Assembly (NCBI GenBank): GCA_032717465.1 | Contig: CM064713.1 | Span: 6,867,001 to 6,931,000, forward strand | DNA: 64,000 bases | Direction of reading: 5' to 3' | From: Coenobita brevimanus | Taxonomy: Eukaryota > Arthropoda > Malacostraca > Decapoda > Coenobitidae | Part shown: positions 9,774-21,330 of the stretch, in pieces | Layout of the letters: the number at the start of each line of letters is the position of its first letter | Position numbering within the stretch: the first letter of the stretch is position 1 | Notes under the pieces: generated by a model | Database searches by the model: none | The model's input: only the letters and a program-made list of their open reading frames with translations | What the model was told of the DNA's origin: nothing | Translations under genes and position numbers: made by a program

Positions 9774-11659
9774 GTATATGTAGAAAGAAAGAGAGAGGTG
9801 AAAAGATTAGTAAGAGAGAGTAAGAATAGAGTGGATGAGGAATTTGGAAGGAATTTGAGTGTAAAGTGCAGGGACTGTAAGATGATGTTCTGGAAAGAGG
9901 TGAAGAGAGTAAGACAGGGTGGAAGTGAGGTTAGCAAGGGAGTGAAAGATAAAAATGGTAGATTACTAGTGGAGAAGGGAGAAAAAGTGAGCAGATGGAG
10001 AGAACACTATAAGGAATTGTTGAAATACAGGATGGAAGCAATGTGAGTATAAGTGGCTGGGGAATGGCTGGGAGAAGAGGGGAGGTGAGAAGACAGGAAG
10101 AAATCAGTAGGATAGAAGTTGTGGAAGCAATGAAGAAAGTCAAAATGGGGAAAGCCCCAGGAATTGATGGAGTGTGTGGTGAAATGCTGAAGCATGGAGG
10201 AGAGATTGTAGTAAAATGGATGTGGATGATGTGCAGATTGTCCTGGGAGGAAGGTAGAGTTACGGAGGATTGGAAGTCAGGTATAATTATTCCCTTGTAC
10301 AAAGGAAAAGGGGAAAAAGAAGTGTGTGGTAATCATAGGGGCATTTGTCTTCTTAGTATAATAGGAAAAGTGTATGGTAGGATACTTATTGACAGAGTTA
10401 GAGAAAGAACAGAGAAATTAGTTGGAGAAGAACAGGGAGGCTTTAGGAAAGGAAGAGGTTGTGTAGATCAGATATTCATTCTTAGATCTTTAGTGGAAAA
10501 GTTTCTAGAGAAGGGAAAGAAGTTGTATGCGGCTTTCATGGATTTGGAGAAAGCATATGAGAGGTGGATAGACAAGGATTGTGGAAAGTGTTAAGAATAT
10601 ATGGAGTAGATGGAAAGTTGTTGAATGCTGTGAAGAGTATGTATGATGGTGCGAAGGCTGCAGTGCGTGTGGATGGTGAACTAAGTGAATTTTTCTCTTT
10701 GAAAGTTGGGTTGAAACAGGGATGTGTCATGTCTCCATGGTTGGTCAATCTGTACATGGATGGGGTAATAAAAGAGGTACAAGGTAGGGTAGTGGGTGTT
10801 GGAGTGGCCCTCGTGAGAGAGGATAGTGTCTGGAAACTCCCTGTACTGTTGTTTGCAGATGATACTGTGTTGTTGAGCAAAGACGAAGGGGAGCTGCAAG
10901 GCTTGGTGGACGAGTTTGGGAGAGTGTGTAAGAAACGGAATCTAAAGGTGAATGTAGGGAAGATTAAAGTGATGGTCTTTGAGAGGGGTGAAGTCAGTGA
11001 ATGTACAGCGAGGTTGGATGGTGAGGAATTGGAAAATGCGAGTACGTTTAAGTACTTGGGTAGTGTGATGAGTAAGGATGGAGGTTTGGAGGGTGAAGTG
11101 CTTGAAAGGGTACAGCAGGGAAGAAAGGTTGCTGGTTCTTTGAAAGCAGTGATAAGAAACAGGGAAGTGAGCATGGAAGTGAAAAAGTTACTACATAACA
11201 ATATTGTGATACCAACTCTAACGTATGGAAGTGAAGCTTGGACGTTGCTGGAAGGACACAAGTCAAGAGCGAGAGCAGTGGAAATGAGTTATTTATGAGG
11301 AGCTTGTGGAGTCACATGGAGAGACAGGCTGACGAATGAGGATATAAAGAAGCGATGTGGTGTGGATGTGATAGGAAGCGTTATGAGGAACACACTGAGG
11401 TGGTTTGGCCATGTGGAGAGAATGGAGGGTGAAAGACTGACGAAGAGAGTGTATGTGAGTGAGGTGGAGGGGGGAAGAGGGAGGGTGAGGCTGAGGATGA
11501 GATGGAGGGATGGGGTGGAGAGGTATATGAGAGAGGGGGGTGTGAGTTGGGAGTAGGGCAGTGAAATGGCGGGGGACAGGGCGACTTGGAGGCAATTTGT
11601 TTGTGGCCACCCCAAAGGGGATTGAGGCGTCTGGCAATAGATAGATATATAGATAATGT
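9774..11659 (+). pseudogene. Family R LINE copy R1: RT, 5' truncated
   Basis: The copy starts in the linker before the RT and runs to the family 3' end GGCAATAGATAGAT. RT motifs include APGIDGVCGEML, IIPLYKGKGEKEV, GFRKGRGC, FMDLEKAY, KQGCVMSPWL and LLFADD. It has no endonuclease. Lesions are a one-base loss at about 10560 (two open parts, 10043-10594 and 10564-11298), a TGA at about 11296-11298, and a TAG in the final WEQ motif near 11553. A CR1-like copy follows directly on the tail. Confidence 0.88.
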
Positions 11660-12952
11660 AATGACCCAGTGGGTCAGAGAAGACTGAAGATTCAGAGGTG
11701 ATGACACACCAGCAAGACTAGATTTACTGCTAACCAAAGAACCTGACATAATTGAATCTTTGAAATATCTGTGATCGTGTGGTCATTAAGTTCAGATGAT
11801 AAAAGAGAACATGGTACCAAGAGATGAGCTTTATAAGCAGGGAAGATACAACTTTGGGAAAGCAAATTTTACAGGACTGAGAAAATTTTTCGAAAATGCA
11901 GACTGGAGAAAACTCAAGAGAAACAGGAGAGATGCGGAGAAAGTGGGATATCTTTCTAGACCTCTATAATTCAGGAATGGAAAAATATGTGCCAGGAGTA
12001 AGTGGGAAACACAACAGGAAAAAGGATTGGCTTAACAGAAAGTGTATGATAGCAAAAAAAAGAGAGGGACATGGCATGGAACAACTGGAGAAAGAGTGGT
12101 AATAATAAAACAAAGGAAGAATATACAACTAGAGATGAATATAGAATACATAGAGAGGAAGAAAAGAACTTTGAAAAAGGGATAACTGACAAATGTTGGA
12201 AAGAAGCCAAACTGTTTTATAGATTTGTCAACGGCAATTGAAACAAAAGGAAGGAATCACCAAACTGAAAGTAAAAGGAGAGGTCTATAATGGCAATGCA
12301 GGCTGAAATAATGAACAAATGTTTTCAATTGGTTTTCACTAAAGAAAGGGATTTTGTGGAGGAGGAGGGAGTGACCAGAAATGTAGTGAAAAATGATATA
12401 AAACTGAGTGTTCCAGGAAGTGTATAAATTACTGGAAACTCAAGATGTAAGGAAAGCCCCAGGACCAGATGGGATCTCTAACTGGGTACTGAAGGAATAC
12501 AAAGAACAACTGGCAGATAAGATTAACAGTTTAACTGTGTGTTCTCTGGAGAAGGGGAAAGTGCCTCGGGAATGGAAAAGGGCCAATGTGGTACCAATTT
12601 ATAAGAGAGGAAACAAGGACATACCCCTGAATTATAGACCAGTGTCCCTGACCAGCATGGTCACAAAATTATGTGAAAGAATCCTGAAAGACAGATGGAT
12701 AAAATATCTGGAGGAGATGAACATTTTGGCTGAAAGTCAGTTGGGATTCAGAAGTGGAAGGTCATGTGTTTCCAACTTATTGAGCTTCTACCCAAGAGCG
12801 ATTAATGTCCTACAGGAAAGCGACGATTGAGTGGATTCGGCGTATTTAGATTTGGAGAAGGCCTTTGACATGGTACCCCACAAGCGATTAATGTGGAAAC
12901 TAGAGCACAAAGGAGAACTGAAAGGAAACCTTCTGGAGTGGATGAGAGACTT

Positions 12953-13002
<50 letters not shown>

Positions 13003-13992
13003 GAGGCCAGTAATACTGTACAGGATGTCTGGAGAGAGGGAAGTAACAAGTGGAGTCCCACAGGACTCAGTGTTAGTGCCAGTAATGTTCCTGATTTAGG
13101 TAAAAATTATGGTAGATGGAATGAACAGTTATACAAGTCTGTTTGCTGATGATGCAAAGATACTGAGGAAAGCAAAAGGTGAGGAAGACCGTAAAACAGT
13201 GCAGGAGGACCTGGACAGGATTCATGATTGGAGCCGGATGTGGGAAATGAAATTAAACCTCCCAAAATATAAAATATAGGAAATGGTTAGAAGTACCAAG
13301 AGGCCATCATTGAATTATTTGATGGGTAATGAATCAATTGCAAAAGTGAAAGAGAAAAATTTGGGAGTGCTGGTCTAGGATAGTTTGTCAGCTAAAAAAC
13401 ATTACCAAGACAGTTGGAGAGAGACATAAACTCTTGACTAACTAGGAGTAGCATTTCATTACATGGATAAGGAGATGATGAAAGAACTGATAGTGGCCAT
13501 GATCTGCCCCAGGGTGGAATAGGCAGCAGTAGTGTGGTCCCCACACAAAAAGAAAGATATAAACAAGATTGAGAGAATACAAAGAATGGCAACCAAGATG
13601 GTCCCAAACCTGGCAGATGAGGTAAAGAGAGAGGCTGGAAAAGCTGGATCCGCTCTCCATAGAACCAAGGAGAGAGAGGGACAACATGATTACAGTGTTC
13701 AGGGCCGTGATGAGAGTACATAAAATTGACATGGAAGATCTGTTTGTATGGGATGGGAGAGTAACAAGAGGACACGCAATGAAACTGAAAAAGCCAAGTT
13801 GCTTGAAGATACCAAGAAATATAGTTTTCCTTATAGATGCATACACCTGTAGAATAGCCTGGACAAAGAGATCATCCAGTCTAAAAACTTAAATGAGTTG
13901 AAGGCAAAATTTAATTTATTAAGCAACAGAGACAGGACCCCAAGATTGTAGCTCATTTCCTGTATATCACAACTAGGTAAATACAAGTAGGT

Positions 13993-14022
<30 letters not shown>
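11660..14022 (+). mobile_element. CR1/L2-like LINE family 1, copy E (old, decayed)
   Basis: The copy covers the endonuclease C-terminus to the 3' end (TATCACAACTAGGTAAATAC, then (AC)n at 13998-14022). RT pieces are readable at 11896-12102 and 12408-12830 (APGPDGISNWVLKE, NYRPVSL, RSGRSC) and at 13532-13723. Many indels and stops make it the most degraded family 1 copy here. A (GA)n expansion interrupts the RT at 12955-12999. The next copy's 5' UTR begins on its AC tail. Confidence 0.85.
12955..12999. repeat. (GA)n microsatellite inside copy E RT
   Basis: About 45 bases of GA repeats replace the GAGAGACAGACAAATGAGG stretch found at the same place in sister copies. The array appears to have expanded from a short GAGAGA seed within coding sequence. 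Confidence 0.9.
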
Positions 14023-14026
<4 letters not shown>

Positions 14027-14238
14027 ACAGCCGGAGAGAGTGGACGTCCCAGCCATCGCTGCTAACCTAAGTAGTTTCAGGAATTTTGTCTGTCCTGTCT
14101 CCTAAGGTCTTGATTTAAATTCAAAATAATGAAAGTTAAAAGACTACCAAAAATGTAAAGATTTACTGACTAGATTGTACATGAATGTTTGTAGTTCTTT
14201 TTATCGGTAACAGCTGTTTTGGTTAACCAACATCAAAC

Positions 14239-14944
14239 ATGGCCGAAAATATAAACAACGGGGGTCTAGAATTTCAAGGATTTGATGCTAATACCAATGT
14301 CATGGACCTGGTGAAAACATTAATTATGAGGATTAGTGAACTCGAAAAAAAAAGTAGAGAATCTAGTGATAAAGGATGTGTCAGAAAATACGGAAACTAC
14401 CATACAGAGTCTGAGCCAGTCCAATGAAACAGCCAACGAAGAGATTAGGAATTTGAAGCGGGAAAATGTTGAACTAAGGAGGAAACTAGAAGAGAGTACT
14501 AATAAAACGGAGAAGGTGAGTAATGTATTGGAAGAACATAAGGCAAAGTGGGCACACGAAGAAGAACAGAAAGAAGTGGTTAGCTTAAGAGAGATCATCC
14601 AGGAAGAAAGGGAAATGAACAAGAAAGAAATGGAAGAAAATGTAGTCAAAATACTGAAGAAAAAAGAGAAAATAGTGAGAGAAACTGTATAAAGGAACAG
14701 ATGTGTGGTAATATTTGGAAACAGGGAAGAGGAAGAAAAGGTTAGGTTCGTAAGACTCGAGAGAGACACAAACCAGGTGAGAGGAATATTAGGCAAGATT
14801 GACCCCGAAGGAGACAAGTGGGTAAAAGAAATTGAGGAAGTAAGGAGGATAGGGCCTTACACGAAAGGGGAAACAAGACCAATGAGGGTCAAGTTTACAT
14901 CAGAAAGTGTAATAAATGAGATACTTAAAGTGACTGGAAATTAA
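14239..14944 (+). pseudogene. ORF1 of copy F, decayed
   Basis: This is the same protein as at 8331, broken three times. The first break is a shift in the A-run near 14346-14352 (frame changes from LEKKSRESS to KKVENLVIKD). The second is a TAA at about 14691, where the sister copy has Glu. The third is a one-base loss near 14936 in the GTGACTGG stretch. The coiled-coil and C-terminal blocks remain readable. Confidence 0.8.
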
Positions 14945-15080
14945 GCAAAGAGGCGGGGATGGAAAATATTATAATAAGAAAAGATCTAAATGAAGAAGAA
15001 AGAGAAGTTTTAAAATCATTAAAGGAAGAAGTAAAGGAAAAAAATGATAAGAGGACAGAGGAAGAATATAATACATTTTT

Positions 15081-16832
15081 TTGGAGAGTATTGGATATGA
15101 AAGTAAGGAAATGGTATTTAAGGAAATAGAAATGAAGGAAACTAAGGGGGATGGTTGTGAAAGATCAGAAGTTGAGGAAGTGGTACGGACAGAGAGTAGG
15201 AGAGAAGAGGGTATTAATAATGTCAAAAATAATTTGAAGGTGATATATACTAATGTTGATGGTTTCATATCGACAAGGATCGAAATTAATGATTTCTTGA
15301 GAGAACATGAACCTGATGTCATGTGCTTTGTAGAGACCAAATTAAGAGAAGATATTGATGTTCATTTGGGAGATGGTAAATACAAACTGTGGAGAAAAGA
15401 GAGAAAAGAAAAAAAGGGAGGAGGAGTGATGATAGCAGTGAAGAACAACATAAATGTAGATACTGTGGAAATGGGAGAAGGCAGGGCTGAAGTGATATAT
15501 ATGAAATTAGAAACTGGAGAGAATGTTAAGAGAGATATGGCGGTAGTGTATGTTCCCCCAAAGACGAGAGCATGGAAGGATGACGAATACCATGAGATGT
15601 TGTCAGATATGGCTAACTACTTGCAAAAAATAATTGAGAAAAGCAATAATATAATTTTGGTGGGCGACTTTAATTGTAAAGAGGTGAACTGGGAGGAATG
15701 GTACTCGGGAGGTGGTGAGGATTCGTGGGGCACTATGTTATTAAATATAATAATGAATAATGTGATGACGCAATGGGTCAAAGAAGAGACACGGTTTCGA
15801 GGTGAGTACACACCAGCAAGGTTAGATTTACTGTTCACCAAAGAACCTGATGTAATAGAATCATTGGAATATCTCTGTCCTTTGGGAAAAAGTGATCACG
15901 TGGTCATTGAGTTTCAGATGTTAATAGGAAACATCGAGCCAAGAGACGAGCTTCATAGACAGGGAAGATACAACTATGGTAAAGCAAATTTTACAGGATT
16001 GAGAAACTTTTTTGAAAATGCGGATTGGAGAAAATTCAGAGAAACAAGAGAGATACAGAGGAAGTGGGATATCTTTCTAGACCTCTATAATTTGGGTGTG
16101 GAAAAATTTGTACCAAGAGTAAGAGGGAAAGAAAACAGGAAAAAGGAGTGGTTTAATAGAAGGTGTATGATAGCCAAAAAAGAGAGAGATAAGGCGTGGA
16201 ACAATTGGAGAAAGAGAGGTAACGACAGAACAAAGGAAGAATATAAAAGAACAAGAAATGAATAAACAAGAATACGTAGAGAAGAAGAAAGGAACTTTGA
16301 AAAAGGTATAATTGACAAATGCAAGGATGAACCCAAACTGTTTTATAGATTTGTTAATGGCAAACTGAAACAAAAGGAAGGAATCACCAAACTGAAAGTA
16401 GAAGGAGAGGTCTTTAAGGATGCGGCAATGCAAGCAGAAATAATGAACAAACGTTTCCAGTCAGTTTTCACTAAAGAAAAGGAGCTTGTGGAAGGGGAGG
16501 GAGTGATTAGAAATGTTCCGGTGATGAAAGATATAAAAGTGGAGGTGCAGGAAGTGTATAAATTACTGGAAACTCAAGATGTAAGGAAAGCCCCAGGACC
16601 TGATGGAATTTCTAATTGGGTACTGAAGGAATGCAGAGAACAACTGGCAGATAAAATTCACAGCTTAATTGTATGCTCACTGGAAGAGGGGAAAGTGCCA
16701 AAAGAATGGAAGAGGGCAAATGTGGTACCAATTTACAAGGGAGGAAACAGGGAAGAACCCCTGAATTATAGACCAGTGTCTCAAACCAGCATGGTCGCAA
16801 AATTGTGTGAGAGAATCCTGAAAGACAGATGA
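15081..16832 (+). pseudogene. ORF2 of copy F: complete endonuclease and RT start
   Basis: The 394-residue frame (15081-16265) contains the full set of APE endonuclease blocks: YTNVDGF, CFVETKL, VVYVPP, ILVGDFN and LGKSDH. This is the best endonuclease example of family 1 in the window. It would nick the target DNA for target-primed reverse transcription. A TAA at 16263-16265 (TAC in copy A) ends the frame. RT sequence continues at 16428 (APGPDGISNWVLKE) and meets a TGA near 16830 before the inversion junction at about 16905. Confidence 0.85.
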
Positions 16833-17076
16833 ATAAAGTATCTGGAAGAGATGAATATTTTGGCTGAATGTCAGTTTGGATTCAGAAGTGGAAGGTCATG
16901 TATTTACCTATTTGTAGTATACAGGAATTGAGCAATGCTCGTGTTGTCCTGTCTCCATATCCACATTTATCAAGTCTACCTTTACACACATGAATGTTTT
17001 TCTCATGCACCACCTCTTTGTCTAAGTCGTTCCAAATATTTAAGAATATACCTAATTGTGATATACACGGAATGTA

Positions 17077-18228
17077 CTATGCTCGTGGGTTTCCGTCGCT
17101 GTTTCTCAATAAGTCGAATTTAACTTTAAACTTGTTTAAGTTTTTAGACTGGACGATCTCTTTGTCCAGGCTATTCCATAAGTCTATACTTCTGTAAGGA
17201 AAGCTATATTTCTTGATATCCTTCAAGCAGCTTGACTTTTTCAATTTCATTCCATGTCCTCTTGTTGCTCTCTTATCCCATAAAAGCAGATCTTCTTTGT
17301 CAATTTTATCTACTCCCACCATGGTCCTGAACACCGCAATCATGTCTCCCCTCTTTCTCCTTTCCTCTAACGAAGGCAAATCCAGTTTTTCCAGCCTCTC
17401 TCTGTATGACAGGTCTGTCAGGCTGAGGACCATCTTGGTTGCTGTTCTTTGTATTCTCTCAATCTTGTTTATATCTTTCTTTTTGTGTGGGGACCACACT
17501 ACCGCTGCATATTCTAACCTGGGGCGGATCACGGCCACCATCAATTTTTTCATCATTTCCTCATCCATATAATGAAATGCTACTCTTATGTTAGTCAAGA
17601 GCTTATAAGTCTCTCCAACTATCTTGTTAATGTGCTTTTCTGGTGACAAACTATCTTGGACCAGCACTCTCAAATCTTTCTCTTCTCTCCTTTTTGTGAT
17701 TAATTCATTACCCAAAAAATAATTCAGTGACGGTCTCCTGCTACTTTTACCCATTTCCAATATTTTACATTTCTTTACATTAAATTTCATTTCCCACGTC
17801 CGGCTCCAATTGTGTATCCTATCCAAATCCTCCTGCAGTATTTTACAATCCTCCTCAACCTCTATCTTCCTCAAGATCTTTACATCATCAGCAAACAGAC
17901 TCGCATAACTGTTCAATCCATCTACCATATCATTTATGTAAATCAGGAACATTACTGGCGCCAACACTGAGCCTTGAGGGACTCCACTTGTTACTTCCCT
18001 CCATCCAGACATCTTTTCCTTTATTACTGTCCTCATTTGTCTGTCTCTCAAAAAGTCTCTCATCCATTCCAGAAGTTTCCCCTTTAGTCCTCCTATATAT
18101 TCTAGTTTCCACATTAGTCTCTTATGAGGTACCTTGTCAAAGGCCTTCTCTAAGTCTAAGTACACACAATCCACCCAACCATCTCTCTCCTGTACCACAT
18201 CAATCGCTCTTGAGTAAAAGCTCAACAA
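17077..18228 (-). pseudogene. RT C-terminal half of copy F, inverted but uninterrupted
   Basis: A 383-residue open frame on the minus strand carries [32 protein letters not shown], the catalytic LFADD and the C-terminal IQRTATKMVLSL block, ending at NSDGNPRA. It has no internal stop, so this half is well preserved. It has been separated from its endonuclease by the inversion. A small plus-strand frame over its end region is a shadow. Confidence 0.85.
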
Positions 18229-18770
18229 GTTAGAGAGGTCGTCCCAGGCATCGCTCCTAACCTTGAGTAGTTTCAGGAATTTTGTCTGTCCTGTCTCCTA
18301 GGGTCTTTCTTTAAATTTAAAATAATGAAAGTTGGTAGACTACCAAAAATGTAAAGATTTGTTGGCAATAGTATACATGAATGTTTGTGGCTTATTCAGT
18401 AACAGCTGTTTAGGTACTTTACCGGTACGTTAAACATGGCCGAAAATGTAAACAATGAGGGAATGGAATTTCAAGGATTTGATGCTAATACTAATGTCAT
18501 GGACCTGGTGAAAACATTAATTATGAGGATTAGTGAACTCGAAAAAAAAATAGAAAATCCAGTCAGTTTTCACTAAAGAAAAGGACTTTGTGGAGGGGGA
18601 GGGTGTGACTAGAAATGCAGTGATAAAAGATATAAAAGTGGAAGTGCAGGAAGTGTATAAATTAATGGAAACTCAAGATGTAAGGAAAGCCCCAGGACCA
18701 GATGGAATCTCCACCTGGGTACTGAAAGAGTGCAGAGAACAACGGGCAGATAAGATTCATGATTTAATTA

Positions 18771-21330
18771 GAAAGGGAAAGGATACTCGAGTTTGGGAAG
18801 ACAACAGACATGATTGTGTGCAACACATATTTTAGGAAAAGAGACAGTAGGTTAATTAAGTATGAGTCTGGAGGAAATAGCAGTCAGACAGATTATTTTC
18901 TGGTTAGGAGGGCTGATAGGAGGTTAGTTAGGGATGTTAAAGATACAGGAAGTGATGAGTGTGTGCAGCAGCACAAACTATTGATTTGTGATATGGTGCT
19001 AAAAGAACGAGTGATGAAAAAGAGGTCTTATGTACCTAGGAGGAAAATATGGAAGCTGAAAAACAAGTAGTAAGGGATGCCTTCAATAGTGAGATGAGGA
19101 GAGTTATGGCTGAACAGGGAGCTCTAGACAGAGGTGTTAATGAACAGTACAAGAGCCCTCAAGAACAATATCTTGCGAGTTACTGATGTAACATTGGTTG
19201 GACAAGAGGACCACCAAGACATAAAGGAACTTGGTGATGGGACGAGGGTGTAGAAGCTGCAGTTAAGGAGAAAAGAAGGTTTTTCTGGGAATGGAAGAAG
19301 GGTGATAACATGGAGGAATACTTGGCTGCCAAGCATAGGGCTAGAAGAGAGGTATACAGGGCGAGGTCTGATTCAAAGAGACTTTTACTTGATAACCTAA
19401 ATCATGGGGAAAGGAAAAATATGATATTTAAGGTGGCAAATCAGATGAAGAGGGATAATAGGGATATTATAGGTGAGCAAAGTGTGAAGAATGATGACGG
19501 AAGGGCAGTAGTGAACAGTGAGGATATTAAAGATGCATGGAGAGAGCAATATAGCCGGTTGTTGAATGAGGAGTTTGACTGGGACAGGGAAGGTTTGGAG
19601 CCGGTAGATCCAGTGTCTGGCCCTTGGCCTTTGATTGACACTGCTACTGTGAGTGAGGCAATAGGCAGGATGAGGGTGGGGAAGCCAGCAGGTGTGTCTG
19701 GGTTGACCGCCGAAATGTTGAAGGCCTCAGGAGATATCGGTGTGAGGTTAGTCACTGACCTGATAAATAGGATTATTTATGAGTGTGTTGTCCCAGATGA
19801 TTGGCTGAAGAGTGTAACTGTAAATGTGTATCAAGGGAAGGGTGATGCCATGGGAAGAGGAAATTATAGAGGTATAGAGCTTCTAGATCAGATAATGATG
19901 GTAATGGAGAGAATTTTAGAAGGTATGATTAGAGAAAGAGCGAATACTGATGAGATGCAGTTTGGGTTTATGCCAGGTAGGGGGACCACTGATGCCATAT
20001 TCAATGTACGACAGCTTCAGGAAAAATATATTGGTAGGAGAAGGGATCTGTATTTTGTTTTTGTTGATTTGGAAAAGGCCTTTGACAGAGTCTCTAGAGA
20101 GGTCGTGAAGTGGGCAATGAGAAAGCTTGGCTTGGAGGAGTGGCTGGTTAGGGTGGTTATGGCTATGTAAGTGGGTGCTCACACCCAGGTATTAGTGAAT
20201 GGAGATTTAAGTGATGAGTTTTCCATGAATGTTGGTGTTCATCAGGGGTCAGTCTTGAGTCCCATGTTGTTTATCGTGGTACTTGAAGCCCTCTCACGTG
20301 ACTTCAGAAATGGACTCCCGTGGGAGATGTTGTATCCTGATGATTTGGTGTTGATTGCAGAGAATGAAAGGGAGGCGGAGGAAAGGTTTAGGAAGTGGAG
20401 AGATGGTATGGGGCACAAGGGCTTAAGGGTAAATGCAAGTAAAACAAAAGTGATGATATCTAGGGTTGGTGGAGGTACTGTCAAAGACAAGGGAGAGTGG
20501 TCATGTGCAGTTTGCCACAAGGGTGTGGGAAGTAATTCCATCTTGTGCGGTGTTTGTGATAAATGGGTGCACAAGAGATGTAGTAGTATCAGAGGCAGAC
20601 TGCGAGATAATGCTGATTTTATGTGTACGGCATGTAGGGGAGAGAAGGTGGAGATTGTCAGGCGTGAAAGGATTGAACTTGCTGGTGAGTCTCTTGAGTA
20701 TGTGGAAGAGTTTTGTTATTTGGGAGACATGTTGTGTGCTGAAGGTGGGGCTGGAGCTAGCTCTGTGGCTAGGGTGATAAGTGGCTGGAAGAAGTTCAGG
20801 GAGCTCTTGCCTCTTCTGACATTGAGAGGGCTCTCCCTACGTACTAAGGGGTCTTTGTATGCAGCATGTGTTAGGAGTGTAATGCTGTATGGTAGTGAGA
20901 CCTGGGCAGTAAAGGAGGAGGATATTCACTGGCTCAGATGTACACAAATAACAATGATTAGGTGGATGTGTAGTGCGTCCCTGCGTGCAAGGTACGGGGG
21001 GAAAGGGTTTACGATGGAAGAGTTGAGAGGTAGGATGGGACTGGAGTGTATTGGTGTTGTGATGAGGAAAGGTAGATTGAGATGGTTTGGACATGTGGTG
21101 AGGGTGGGGGATGATAACTGGGTGAGGAAGGTGAGAAGTGTTAATATTGGGGGTGGGGTTACGAGGGGGAGACCGAGAAAGACATGGGACGAGGTCATTA
21201 AGTGTGACCTCAGGGTTAAGGGACTGAACAGGGAGGCTGCAATGGATCGTGCAGCGTGGAAATCCGCCATTAGATGACCAAGACCGAAGCATGCAAGCAT
21301 GTTGGAGCCTATAAAAACGAAACGAAACGT
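18771..21330 (+). mobile_element. RTE-like LINE with PHD-type finger, nested in copy G
   Basis: The element is 5' truncated in the endonuclease (NTYFRKRDSRL, SQTDYFLV) and ends with a short UTR and an AAACGAAACGAAACG tail at about 21315-21330. It lies inside the RT of copy G. About six bases of the target (GTGTGT in sister copies) are missing at the junction, and I see no clear target-site duplication. Confidence 0.85.
18810..21277 (+). pseudogene. Endonuclease end + RT with internal PHD-like zinc motif
   Basis: The endonuclease C-terminus is readable at 18810-19070. The RT (19310-21277) is one frame broken only by a TAA at 20168-20170, where a Tyr codon is expected. Motifs are MRVGKPAGVSGL, GFMPGRGTTDA, FVDLEKAFDRV and HQGSVLSPMLF. 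The catalytic site reads LYPDD rather than LYADD, which should inactivate it. After the palm, residues 112-155 of the second part (20504-20635) form C-x2-C-x10-C-x2-C-x4-H-x2-C-x14-C-x2-C, the full C4HC3 ligand pattern of a PHD finger. The thumb-like and C-terminal RWFGHV and GRPRKTW motifs follow. Confidence 0.85.

Larger units (their letters stand above)
14023..18233. mobile_element. CR1/L2-like LINE family 1, copy F with inverted 3' half
   Basis: The plus-strand part (14023-16905) holds the 5' UTR, ORF1, the endonuclease and the RT up to the GFRSGRSC motif. The minus-strand part (16906-18233) begins exactly where the plus part stops: read on the minus strand it starts at LLSFYSRAIDVV and runs through the end of the RT and the 3' UTR to AGGTAAATA at about 16906. 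Together they account for one full-length element without loss or overlap, so the 3' half appears inverted in place. Because the UTR end lies at the internal junction, the topology is not that of an ordinary twin-priming 5' inversion. Confidence 0.85.
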
